Position numbers and translations under genes: made by a program | Notes under the pieces: generated by a model | The model's database searches: none | Seen by the model: the letters and a program-made list of their open reading frames with translations, nothing else | Told to the model about the DNA's origin: nothing | Assembly (NCBI GenBank): GCA_946406115.1 | Contig: OX291557.1 | Span: 16,648,501 to 16,712,500 of the forward strand | Length of the DNA: 64,000 bases | From: Apoda limacodes | Lineage: Eukaryota > Arthropoda > Insecta > Lepidoptera > Limacodidae | Reading direction: 5' to 3' | Part shown: piece by piece, positions 45,796 through 57,455 of the stretch | How positions within the stretch are numbered: position 1 is the stretch's first letter | How the letters are laid out: every line of letters begins with the position of its first letter

Positions 45796-46049
45796 GTACA
45801 TAGATTAAGAAAGAGTCAGAATATCGATTCGTCAGCTGTTTCGCGATACGGAGTGACCATTGATCAGATAGAGCGAAGCCCTGACCTTGCCCAAGTAGCA
45901 CTCACACACGCGTCATTGCCCTACGCACGCAAGCCTCCCCAACAGTTGCACACTATCGACGAAATTCTTAAACTAAAAATACTTCGCCATTACCAGATAT
46001 ATTGGTTGCAAGCTTTATGTGTGAATGTTGGTGCTTGCTTGCTAGAAAT
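45796..46049 (+). other. Exon-like open frame, unknown product
   Basis: I do not recognise a family. An open frame runs from at least 45,784 to 46,050 without an ATG start. It is preceded by a plausible 3' splice site (pyrimidine-containing TTTTCACATCACAATACAG|G at 45,795/45,796). It is followed exactly at GAAAT|GTAAGTGAG (46,049/46,050) by a near-consensus 5' splice site, beyond which the frame stops at once. If used, the exon would be 254 bases (about 84 residues), including SPDLAQVALTHASLPYARKP and LRHYQIYWLQALC. The segment is clearly richer in G+C than its neighbours, as expected for coding DNA, and codon choice is varied rather than AT-driven. Against this, no neighbouring exon was found and an old retroelement or chance cannot be excluded. 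Confidence 0.3.
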
Positions 46050-46533
46050 GTAAGTGAGCAGTTAAATCTGCAATTTTTTATGTACTACATCAACGGATAC
46101 AAATACATTTTGTGTTTAGTATGCTTAGTATACGACGATCGTAATGCGTGATAGGTTTAGAAATATTTAATTATTTATTTTATTGTGCCCTGCTGGGTAA
46201 CTACCTAATGACGAGCCCTAATGGTAACTATATTACAGCTTAATGTAGTTTTTTGTCAATTATATTGAAATTTAGCAGTATTTAGAAATTACAGTCCAAT
46301 TCACCAATGAGAGTGTGTGTGTCGTATATTTATATTAGTGTGTCTTTACAGAAAATAACCTGGATTTCTACCGTCGATTAAAATTTCAGTAGACCAGGTA
46401 TGTAATCATAACAGGTAGAATAGGTATGCAAGCGGCTAAAGTTTAACTCTTAAATCGCTTTCGAATTCGATGTACTAATCGAGTTTGGAGTATCTATAGT
46501 ACTTGTCACAAGTCACAAATATTATTGACTTGA
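46050..46533. other. AT-rich tract, no gene seen
   Basis: Would be intron if the exon-like frame upstream is real. No repeat recognised. Confidence 0.35.
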
Positions 46534-46914
46534 CTTTGCCAGCGGCTCCGCCCGCCCTAAATTTGGTTATCGGCGTGAGAATCCTTTATTTAATCACAGT
46601 ATTAATACTGTGATTTACTCCTTAATTAGCCCGCCCTAAATTTGGTTATCGGCGACTGTGATTTATTCCATAATTACCCTAATGAAGTTTGCTATATCAA
46701 GCTGTAGCTATAGCTATAGTTCGTTTAAGCTTGGTTATAGTTATTCCCGCAGGAATTTCGGGATAAAAAGTAGCCTATATGCTATTCCAGGACCTAACCT
46801 ATATGTTTGCCAAGTTTCATCCCGATCCGTCCAGTGGTTAAAGCGTGAAAGAATAACAAACATACATCCACACAGACAAACAAACTTTCACATTTATAAT
46901 ATTAGTAGGATTTA
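46534..46914 (+). repeat. Dispersed 'TGCCCGCGG' family, most complete copy
   Basis: Begins TTTGCCAGCGGCTCCGCCCG and ends CATTTATAATATTAGTAGGA. The interior has TAGCTGTAGCTATAGC-like, TATTCCCGCAGGAATTTCGG, AGTAGCCTATATGC and CCGATCCGTCCAGTGGTTAA words. The 5' part is tandemly duplicated: GCCCGCCCTAAATTTGGTTA occurs at 46,550 and again at 46,629. A perfect 20-base palindrome lies between them (46,594-46,613). The 85-residue frame over it is not a gene. Confidence 0.7.
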
Positions 46915-47911
<997 letters not shown>

Positions 47912-48022
47912 GGCACACATAAATATTTGTAAGTACAAGTTAATCTATTAAAAACGACAAAGTGTTGGCGTTTGCATTCGCAACACATGTAATTAGTAAA
48001 AAGGGGTCGATATTATTAATGA

Positions 48023-48061
48023 GGGGGGTGAAAGCGCGGGGAAGGGGTCAAGATGGGGGGG
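48023..48061 (+). other. G-run cluster, potential G-quadruplex
   Basis: Four G runs of 6, 4, 4 and 7 residues (48,023-48,028; 48,038-48,041; 48,044-48,047; 48,055-48,061) separated by loops of 9, 2 and 7 bases. It fits the usual G-quadruplex pattern with slightly relaxed loops and lies 115 bases from the (AT)n tract. Confidence 0.6.
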
Positions 48062-48250
48062 TGGATTGTTATCTACTCGAGCTTTTGTGTTCTTTTCTAT
48101 AGATCAGGCGGGTATTGATTGTTTAGTCGATACTTTCGTCGTCGGCCTTTAATTATTATAGGGGCTAACTACCTCGAACGCCTCGCTTGACACATTAATA
48201 GTTACTGTAAGGGGACGGCAATAATTTTCCATAATTATTCAGTTGAATAC
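48062..48250. promoter_or_regulatory. Possible regulatory block beside the G-runs
   Basis: Unique, mixed-composition DNA with GTCGTCGGCC, CTACCTCGAACGCCTCGC and AATTATTATAGG/CATAATTATTC words. Judged by composition only. Confidence 0.18.
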
Positions 48251-48648
48251 GAAGTTTGAACAAATTGACGGTATATTGAAATCATTTTATGGTTGCTATA
48301 GAGGTTTGTTTTGTTGTTAAAATTTACTTTTGATTGACGAACAATAAATTTATTTAATGATTTTTTGTATTTTATGTTTTACTTAACATGGTCTACGTAT
48401 GTAACTTTTTACAATAGACAAATATTTTGATCTTGTTAATCAATTATAGCGTTTTGCGAATAAGTCTGGTAAGAATTTATTAAATTCAGCACAAAATATG
48501 ATGTGAATTAGTTTTGTATTTAAATTACGACGTCTTTTAAAGTATATGGTAGATGCAATCATCGTCAATGTAGGAATGCTTGAAGATAATTACTGAGAAA
48601 AAATCTTGACGACACGTGTGACTGTACCGTGGCTCTAGTCATTTGTTT

Positions 48649-48937
48649 TTAGGGTTCCGTACCCGAAGGGCAATTAGAAACCCTATTACTATGGCTCCGC
48701 TGTCCGTCCGTCTGTCTGTCACCAGGCTGTATCTCATGAACTGTGATAGTAAGACAGTTGAAATTTTCACAGAAGCTGTATTTCTGTCGCCGCTATAACA
48801 ACAAATAAAAAATAGAATAAAATAAATATTTAAGGGGGGCTCCCATAAAACAAACGTGATTTTTTTGCCATTTTTATAGATAATGGTACGGACCCCTTCG
48901 TGCGCGAGTCCGACTCGCACTTGTCCGAATTTTTTAA
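48649..48937 (+). mobile_element. GGGTTCCGTA family P, short form, copy 3
   Basis: Begins TTAGGGTTCCGTACCCGAAG and contains CTGTCCGTCCGTCTGTCTGT, CACCAGGCTGTATCTCATGA, TTCTGTCGCCGCTATAAC and CCCATAAAACAAACGTG. It ends CCTTCGTGCGCGAGTCCGAC, TCGCACTTGTCCG and a T run. It lacks the internal 90-base segment of the long form. Well preserved, so relatively young. Confidence 0.8.
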
Positions 48938-48941
48938 CATT

Positions 48942-49152
48942 TATGGACTTTACACTTAGCGCTGTCTGGCCTTAAAGTAAGCAAAGCTTGTGTTATGGAT
49001 ATTAGACAACGGATACAAGTAGATATTTATTACTGTTTTTGTAAATACATGACACATGTCACACATAAATGCACTTAGACTCAAGGCAAACACAAATGTT
49101 AATCAGATAAATGTTTGTTGGAACAGTAGCCAACTGGGGTGTGAGGGAGTCG
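48942..49152 (-). mobile_element. tRNA-derived SINE, minus-strand copy abutting family P
   Basis: Plus strand reads TATGGACTTTACACTTAGCG, CTGTCTGGCCTTAAAGTAAG, CAAAGCTTGTGTTATGGATA and ends over the decayed head (ACAGTAGCCAACTGGGGTG). It begins within 5 bases of the T-rich end of the family P element. Confidence 0.65.
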
Positions 49153-49901
49153 TTTTGTTTAGGAGTGTTTTTTTTTAGATTTGTACTATGTGCCTCTTCT
49201 TTAAATTTAGAATACGTAGTAGTAAGATAGACCATTTTGGGATATTAAGGTAGGTATATAATTGTAGGGTAACCGGTTGATGAGTAAAAACTGTCTTAGT
49301 CTAATTTCCAACTAGAAACGAGATATAACGCTTTGTGATTTCAAACAGCCATGTGAAGAGACGGCCAGTACTTCACTGATTAATAAGATGGGGTTGCGCC
49401 AAGCAAGGGGTACTGCCACCCCACACACGCACCCTCGCGCCTTACCCACGAAACAAAAAAAAATGTGACTCATCAACCCACACGAAGAAACAACAACTCA
49501 CACCAATAACACCAAGTGCATAACAGATTATAAATCCACTAGCGAAAATAAATTACAAACCTTAACATCACAGTAAAAGGTTCTAATTGGAATACGTCAA
49601 TCTATGACATATAACGTTTACTATACTGCAAGCCCTGTTATAATCGTTCATTATAGCACACAAGTGCAATTTTTACTCGTATTTTCCATACACACATACA
49701 TCAAAGCGTTAATTATATTGGAAAGTAGTGGGTAGGGGTTAGTTGATTTGATTAATTCTGGCTGGAGTAGCCGATGTCCTTGTTGGAATACACCAGAAGC
49801 ATCGGAATAAGTCATATTGGTCATTGAACATTACTAGTTTAACATTATAAAATTTGAGAAACAATAGTTTTTTTATATAATTCTGGTTAAAAATGGCAAT
49901 C
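49153..49901. other. Unique tract, no gene seen
   Basis: 49,360-49,450 is GC-richer (CCACACACGCACCCTCGCGCC). No open frame or repeat partner. Confidence 0.35.
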
Positions 49902-50135
49902 GATTACTAGATTTTTCCAGCGACTCCTTAAATTCGATTTTCAGCGAAGGTTTTCTATATCAACTACTAAATTATAGTAGAATAACCACTACACTTGATT
50001 TTTTAAAGTCCTATGTACTTCCCCAAGGTGCAAGCTATCACCTCGCTAAATTCTATCGATATCGGTGATTTAACCATTAAAAGGTAACAAACAGACAGAC
50101 AGGCAAAGACACTCGCATTATATATGATTATGAAT
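49902..50135 (+). repeat. Dispersed 'TGCCCGCGG' family, diverged copy
   Basis: Starts TACTAGATTTTTCCAGCGAC and keeps TCCTATGTACTTCCCCAAGG, CAAACAGACAGACAGGCAAA and an AT-rich end. Strongly diverged from 46,534. Confidence 0.5.
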
Positions 50136-50169
50136 AGTATGGTTAAATAACATACAGTACAAGTATGTT

Positions 50170-50278
50170 CAGACGACCTGGTTAGAGACGCAAGAAGCCG
50201 TGGGTTGCTCAGGACCGGTTGTTGTGGAGACATATTGGAGGCCTACGTTCATGCAGTGGAAGTCTTCCAACTGCGTTT
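50170..50278 (+). mobile_element. RTE-clade LINE 3' end relic
   Basis: One frame reads AQDRLLWRHIG and, after a one-base shift, EAYVHAV. This is the AQDRxxWRxxGEAYVQQW-type C-terminus of RTE-clade ORF2. The frameshift and loss of everything upstream make it a dead fragment. Confidence 0.6.
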
Positions 50279-50371
50279 CCAACGATGTTTACAGAAATGG
50301 AATACACTGTGGAAAAAGGTAGTACAGTTATTTGTAAAAAATATTTAAAAGTTCCTTATATCTATACTTAA

Positions 50372-50835
50372 CATATAAAGAGGTATAATTTATCTGTTTG
50401 TTTGTTTGTATGTAGCAGGTAATCTCTTCAGCTACAGAACTGATTATTAAAATTTTAATTACAAAGGCTATAAATTAATTCGATTAAAATACGTTTTTAG
50501 TTTTAAATATCAATGTTTGTAAATCAAGTTTACAAAAAAAAACGACACTATACCTTCACATTGCAACGAAACAATGAAGAGACCTGATTTTTGGCGCAGG
50601 GATATTTGCAGGGACTTTAAAGGATATAGAACTCTTTTTATTCCAATTGAGAGTCCCCACGAGAGTTTTTGCTTCGTAGTTTTTCGCACACGAAATGGTG
50701 CCTACAATGAGCTTGATTTTTGGCACCGAGATAGTTAGAGACAGAAAAGGTCAAAGAATACTTTTATCCCTACCAAAAGTTTTCACAGATACAGGCTTTT
50801 CCGCAGGTAAAACCGCGGATTTCGTCTAGTTATCT
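50372..50835 (+). repeat. Dispersed repeat ending in CCGCGGATTTCGTCTAGT
   Basis: Begins AAGAGGTATAATTTATCTG, then TTTGTTTGTTTGTATG, and ends AAAACCGCGGATTTCGTCTA. It holds a diverged internal duplication: GATTTTTGGC(G/A)C(A/C)G(G/A)GATA appears at about 50,585 and 50,714. Confidence 0.5.
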
Positions 50836-51564
50836 ATAAGTACTAAAAATATGGTATGAGCCATTGAGATGAATCCAATTTATTATATATATACATATTC
50901 TTTTCTTTGCAAAGACAAGGTACGCAAAACCGTGTAAAAAAGAACTTATATAGCATAACTCGCCCGAACATACACATCAAAAATATGAAAAATGTTACCA
51001 AGTTTCGACACTCAATCATCTTCAAAAGTTGTAAAATCTCTTATATGACCCAAATCTGGCATTCTCCTAACCCTCGACCTCCCTTTAATTAATTAGATAG
51101 GTACTCAATTACTATATTTCTTACTTTTTGCAATAATATATAAATATCTAACACCTATCACAAAGCAAAATAGATACTATAGATACAAAATGTATGAAAT
51201 TCTTAAATTATGTAAGGACATTTACGTAAAAACTAATTAATCACCTATAAGTATTCACAGAAAACTCACTCCAAAACAATAAAACTTCAATAAAATAAAT
51301 ACCAGCCCAGGAAAAAACAAAATGAAATAATCAAAAGAGCAATTTCCCGAATAAGGAAAGCATTTGAAGGTTGAAGTATTCGCCCATCGGAAGTCGTTCG
51401 CGAGCTTTCTGCAATGGCGCGCGTGCTGCCAAATTCACAACTAATAACAATTTAAACTATACACACAAATAAAACTATTTTTACATGCAAACTTTTTCAT
51501 ACAGTAAAACTCTTTTACTACTTTATGATTGCCAAAGGACTGACTGCTAGATGCGCTTTATTTG
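50836..51564. other. AT-rich tract, no gene seen
   Basis: 51,350-51,440 is GC-richer (CATCGGAAGTCGTTCGCGAG, AATGGCGCGCGTGC) and might be regulatory. No open frame of interest. Confidence 0.35.
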
Positions 51565-51780
51565 CTACCAGCTTTTACCCACGGTTCCACTCAGTATAGG
51601 AATTCGGCAATAGTTATTCCTGTCAAACCTTTTGAATTTTATTTTGAACTGGTTAACATTTTTAAGCCTATTTATTAATCCTAGTATAAGCTATCTCTAT
51701 TCCGAATTTCAGCCAAATCTGTTGTGTTGTGACGTGAACAAGTAAAACAAAGTAACGCACACACTAAAAACCTTTTGAAT
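51565..51780 (+). repeat. Dispersed 'TGCCCGCGG' family, diverged copy
   Basis: Begins TACCAGCTTTTACCCACGGT and TCCACTCAGTATAGG, then TAGTTATTCCTGTC and ATTTCAGCCAAATCTGTTGT, in the family order. Confidence 0.45.
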
Positions 51781-52248
51781 CTGGGGGCACGGCAGTTACG
51801 AGCCAAGTTAAGCGCAAGGGTACTACCTACCTTTTATTAAAGTGCTTCTTCGTTATTTTAACTCTCATAACTTGGGTTTGGATTACACCAGATAAACAAA
51901 ATTCTCGGGATATGATTTTAATAGCGGACTTATTAAAAATATAAAGTTTCAATTGCATAGCCCTTATACTTTAGATTTTATAGATATCTAAAAAACCACA
52001 ATTTTGTCTCTGACTCACTGATGATCATCAAGATTCTTAGGGTATTTCTTGAAGTCCTAGTAAGCTGATATTTATTATGTAAACTTACTTACAAGGAGAG
52101 TGGGCTATGAAAGAAGGCACCTTTGATTTGCAAGAAATACATCCCAAAAAAGAAAGAAAAAATGGAGAAAATAAAAAAATATTGTCGTAAGTAACTTACA
52201 AAAAGATGTGAAATCCTACCAAAAACATACTGACTTCACCAAATCTTT

Positions 52249-52392
52249 ACCTTAGTCAAAATATGTGGCTTGGCCGTTTTGCTACCGTCACATGGGCGTA
52301 AGATCAAATATTTAAACACTGTTAATTACTTTTCTGTTATACAAATGTTCTTGTAGTAACGAAACGTGCAAGCCACATATTTTGACTAAGGT
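52249..52392. mobile_element. 144-bp MITE with long near-perfect inverted ends
   Basis: The first 24 bases (ACCTTAGTCAAAATATGTGG and CTTG) are repeated inverted at 52,369-52,392 without mismatch; the similarity then extends through CCGTTTTG/CACGTTTCG. The interior (about 80 bases) has no open frame. No convincing target duplication in the flanks (TTT and GTG), so the superfamily is unknown. It is the only copy in the window. Confidence 0.75.
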
Positions 52393-53579
52393 GTAGAGTT
52401 TGTAAAGTTAGGGCTGGTAGAGTTAAGCCGTGTAGAGTGAGAAGCTTGGCTCTACATGAGATCTGATAACTTTTTGACAGTGCGATCCGTATGGTCTCGA
52501 CGTGGCAACATTTTACATAAAAATGTTTTTGGTGGAATTTATTTTACTAGTAACGTAATACTAAGCATTTAAATCAAAATAAATTTAAATTGGCACAGGG
52601 ATAATTTTAAATTCTAGCGATTAAAATAAAGTGACATTAATAGGAACATCTTCGCAGTTAACAACTAGAGTAGAAAAAAAAACAACAACAAACATAAGTA
52701 CATATTAACCATGAAATATATATTGTCTAAAGTTACATTTCAGCCAGAGCTTTCTTATTCAAACTTCATCAATTCGAAAAATTTGAGAACAAAAAAAATT
52801 CTTACTGCCTTTATACACGCAAATATAAAAATTAAATTCATTCCTCCAACGAACTTTTAGGCAATTAATATAGTTTTTTGCGTTGTTTAAGTAGGTACGT
52901 CAAAAGTAAATAATGAAATTTATACCGTCTCGGGGCTTACACAGGCGCAGTCTACGAAGCTTCGCGTGCCTAATATTACCCGAAAACGAGAAAAAGTTAG
53001 GAAATTTTTATTATTGACTAAGTCTGGGCCGATACGAACACTGACAAATTGCTACCGGTTTTTAGTTGAAGTCTCTTTGCTTATTGGTTACAGTAAAAGA
53101 AAATGTAGAGTGAGAATTTAGGTACTGTTATGAAAATTGATGTAAAAAACATAGTTTCATTAAAATAAATTATCAAATAAATTAGTGCAAAGGAAGTTTC
53201 AGCGTAGAACCTCAATAAAATCTTTGATCAAGTTGATAATAAGTACGCACATATACTTTTCTATGCTTACGGGTTTCCATATTAGTTATTATTTAAATTT
53301 AGAAAAATCGTTAACAAATCTTAACAAAATGTAACAAAAAAATTACGTAGCAAAAAAGCAACGTAAAAATTGTTCAATATTTGCAATCTGTAACTGTAAA
53401 GAATACTTTTTATTTCAAAAATAAAAGAATTTCGACAAAATATCAAATTTCACACGAACGCAGTCACAGGCAATCTTAGTTTTAAATAAGTAAGACTTAT
53501 TCACTACGACGAAAAATTTACCTACGTATATTTTTTTCTAATTTGGTAAAAAAATAAGTTAATGAAGCTCAAACGTGCT
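52393..53579. other. AT-rich tract, no gene seen
   Basis: 52,925-52,985 (GTCTCGGGGCTTACACAGGC, ACGAAGCTTCGCGTGCC) is a brief GC-richer patch. No coding frame. Confidence 0.4.
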
Positions 53580-53757
53580 AAGTCAAAGTCAAAGTCAAAG
53601 TCAAAATGGTTTATTCAAATAAGGATTTTACAATCACTTTTGAATCGTCAAAGTTATAAAATATTATTTTTTGAACCCTCCCACCTTCCCGCCGGTTCAC
53701 AATGTTGTTGATTTCTACCGAGAAGAATCCGGCAAGAAACTCGATAGTAACTCTTTT
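53580..53757 (-). mobile_element. Non-LTR 3' end with (GACTTT)n tail
   Basis: Minus strand reads GAGTTTCTTGCCGGATTCTT, CTCGGTAGAAATC, CGGCGGGAAGGTGGGAGGG, TTTGACGATTCAAAAGTG and ends in (GACTTT)4. Same class as 24,391 but a different sub-family and opposite strand. 3' UTR only. Confidence 0.65.
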
Positions 53758-53835
53758 AAAAACACTATCAATAATATAAAGGATATCAATAACTAAACTA
53801 ATAAAATTAAAAGATGACCTTTTCTAATTATATTT

Positions 53836-53900
53836 TAAACCGACTTCGAAAAAGGAGAAGGTTCTCAATTCGGTTGTATGTTTTTTTATTTACTTCTATA
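53836..53900 (+). repeat. Fragment of the 'CCGACTTC(A/G)AAAAAGGAG' dispersed repeat
   Basis: AAACCGACTTCGAAAAAGGA, GAAGGTTCTCAATTCGG and a T run. A recurrent lepidopteran interspersed sequence; only its start is present. Confidence 0.45.
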
Positions 53901-56900
53901 TTTAACGAAGTATTAACTTATTTATTCAATATAATTTCGAAAATAAACAAAAACCTTTGAAAATACAAAAAGTACTCGAGAATTCTTAAATAATATCAGC
54001 ATATTTCAATTTACCTGTCACTAGTTGACACCCCATTTTTAATAAATTATTTTCCTTAATTGCTGCTGTACAGACCGTACAAGTAAAATATTTGAACAAA
54101 TGAGAGAATGTCTCGAGTTGAATTCTTTACGACAACATTACCATAAATAAAGCGATTATTAATCAAATTAATAAAGCCCCTGACAAACATTTTACTCAAC
54201 CCGACGCTTTCTGTCCAATGCTTTATAATATATACAAGCCACTATTTCCCCGAAACGTTATCTCATACGTTAAAAGTTTTGGCTCGCGTCGGATTTTATG
54301 TAAATTTACCTTACCTTACTTAGCACGCATTGAAGGTGATCTGTGGCTCGTGCTATTCGTAAATCTACGAATTATTATATAAAATTTGCTATGGATAAAG
54401 ATGGGTGTTGGACAGGGTGTCTGTATGTAAATTCGCACGTGGACTCTTTTTATGCAAAGTATCCATAGGGTCACACAACTAGGTACATTTGGCTACCCGT
54501 GCTCTTTATTCTCATAAGTCAAGTTGATAAATTTTTGCATAAACCTTTTTGAATGTGGTTATTGTCATAAGAACTGTTGGAGCTGTTTTTTTTTTTAATA
54601 ATTTCTAGTGTTGTTCTAAATAGATGTTATTTATGGTTTTGATTTTGTACTTTCAATACCCTCAAACTTTTTTTATTTTATGTTAGTACGCCTAAAATAC
54701 TATTTCTTATTTAATGGAAATTTAGTCATTTTAAAATTAATCAATATCAACATAATAAAGATAACACACATCACTAAAATCAAATGCGTTAGCAGTTAAA
54801 ATAAATTTTATAATATATTCGCTTACGAAATACAAAAGAACGTACGTTAAATTCGGAATAGCCCACCTGTCGTCCGCCAAAGCTGTGTGTGGGTAAAATC
54901 GATCAGCAATACTTCGCTATTCTTGAATTCAACGTATGTATCTCTAATTTCAATAACATCTCCGCTACCTGTGCCATCTCATCTACATATCAATGTTCGC
55001 AACGTCTCCGAAATTCTTTTCTCCTGTTAGAGTATGCAACGCCCGTGCTCCATATCATTACTGTTATAAGAATTTTACAAAATTGGATCGCCCTCTAGTG
55101 CGGTGTCTTACCCTTTGGTAATAGTAACGGTTTCTTTTCATAACGAACTTATTGTAATGTGATACTGATGTTGTTTCCACTAAGGGTGACATTTGTTACA
55201 GCCGTTTGATTGGCGTTCGAAGCCCTTTGGTGATAAGTTACTTCTATAACACTCACAATGATATACTAACTGAAACACTTTTCTTGGTAAAATATATATT
55301 TTCTTTCAGATCGGAGTAAATTTTAATTTCTAAAACCGAGTTTACTTCAAAGCCTAATTTATAAATCTATAAAAACCGATGGTAGTAATCACAATTGGTC
55401 TCAATTATCTGATAAGTATCATTTATATGTTAACCCTTCTTCCCACATGAACTTATCCCATTCAATACCCATCTCGACACATCTAGTCTATTATCGTAAG
55501 CTTCCTCGTAACCCTTAGCCAAGTCTACAATAAAATTCCTTAAATTTATGCATGTCTGTAACAATGCTAGCTACGGCTGCATAATTTGATTACGGTACCC
55601 TTTACCTCTCATAAGGCAGGTATCGGAACGTGAAATTAAATTTAGACCCATCATTGGTTAATTTTTGGATTCTTCTTACCGCTCGATACTCGAAGGGTCT
55701 ATGTATCATTCATGACAAAAGCTTTCGATCAATTATTATTTTCTATTTCTAGTGCACCTTTGATGAAATTTTAAATTGTTGCGATAACGGTTTCTACATT
55801 GTCGCATACATAATGTCTTTTGTTGAAAAATTTGCATATATCAGTTATTGATTGAAATAATATTCAAATGTTTACTGTTTAGAATCACTCGATCGATCCG
55901 TGACGTCTCTCGTTACTTAATTTTACAAAAGAAATTTGCGATTTCAAATAATCGTCTCCTTTATTAGAAAACCTATTTGCATAAACTAAATATAATTATT
56001 GCATTTATTAACTATTATTCTAAACAGTATGTCTGCCAGTTTAATATGAAACTTTTAATGCATTGCTGTTTTACTCATTCTTTCATATCACGAGTCCAGT
56101 AGAAAACTATACCCTACTCAGCAATGAAAACTAATTGTGAAAACGAGACTGTTTAGAAAACATCTCTTAAACACGACATGTCACAACTTCCTGTCTACGG
56201 CGCTCGCGTCGCACATTTCTGAATGCCTTTTGTCCTTAACAGTACAATTAACTAGATAAGTACTAGTTCTAGAACAAAAAACAATAAAATTATTTTAATT
56301 AATGAAGCTCACAGAATATGCTACTCATCTTCCGTGGCTATAATTTACGTCTGCACTTCGACACGTTAGCTAATAAATCAGCGTTAAGTAATTTTTACAA
56401 AAATCATTCATTAAGTATCCATAATCTGTCAAATACAGTCGTGGTCAACAGACGATAAAAAACTTGTAGCAAAAACTTCTAGTCGTGTCAAAGACGCTTA
56501 AAAATGAACATATATCTACATATTTATAAGTTTACTCAATTGAAAGCGCGTGGCAAACATGACGTGTGCTCGGCTCGCGCTAGCGCGTTCGGCGTCTAGA
56601 TTATTTCCCACATATATTAACATAAGAATCTTATAATTTAATATTTTCTTAAGATTTTTTTTGCAGGTAACAACTGCTTTGCATATATATTTATGACAAA
56701 GACACGTGCTGACAAGACAGTTTGTGCTATTTGCATGTCTGTCGAAGACCCTTTAACGTTTCTAGAGCTGCCTATACCACCATAAGGAATCATCTGTTAT
56801 GCATAGTCTGTCATACAGTGTGATCTCGTGCCCATATTATTACTCTAACTGAATGCTTGCTTTGCATAACACTTTTAGCACGTACCGTTAGGGGGGGCCT

Positions 56901-57401
56901 CATCTACTTCTGTGTAACTTGTTTTAAATAACTCAATTGTCAAGCCTCATGTCAAAGATCACTCAAATCAAAGAAAGAGAGAAAGAAGAGATGGAGATTA
57001 TGATGGCAGTAGAAACTTTTAAAAATACAAAAAAACTACTTAAAACCTAACTAAATGTTATGCATAACAATTTTAAAATATGTTCGTACCTAAGTAAGTA
57101 CTTTAAATAAAGCTTAGCATTTTTCTCATTAGCTTAGTTGGTTTGCGACATAGTATTCTATATATAATTAGCCAATAGTACTTTGGCAGACATAGATTGT
57201 TCATTTCGTGTTAAAAACTACGAAATTGCATTATCATAATAAAATTATAAAAAGCAAAAGTTTGTTGATTTGTTAGTTTATTAACTAAATAATAATGTTT
57301 ATTTAAGACCTTTAAGAGTAGGAAATATAAAAATAGTAGATTATACAGCAAGTGAAAAAAAAGAGAATTCAATTCGAGGGACTAAGTTGGATCCCGAAAG
57401 C
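53901..57401. other. Large, mostly unique AT-rich tract
   Basis: 3.5 kb without a recognisable gene or repeat. A homeodomain-rich word, AAGCGATTATTAATCAAATT, lies at about 54,151. A CpG-rich patch (TGCTCGGCTCGCGCTAGCGC) lies at about 56,568. A 69-residue frame at 54,889-55,098 is GC-richer but unrecognised. Confidence 0.4.
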
Positions 57402-57455
57402 AGTGACGGATGCTATAGTAGAATCCAGAGCGTAGCGAGGATCTTTTGATTACTT
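57402..57455 (+). repeat. Fragment of an 'AATCC(A)GAGCGTAGCGAGGAT' repeat
   Basis: AGAATCCAGAGCGTAGCGAG. The same type of CGTAGCGAG/CTCGCTACG words appear inverted at 61,999-62,102. Short and low support. Confidence 0.35.

Noticed and set aside
54889..55098. 69-residue frame in a GC-richer stretch
   Set aside because: No start context, splice support or recognisable motif; could be an old repeat.
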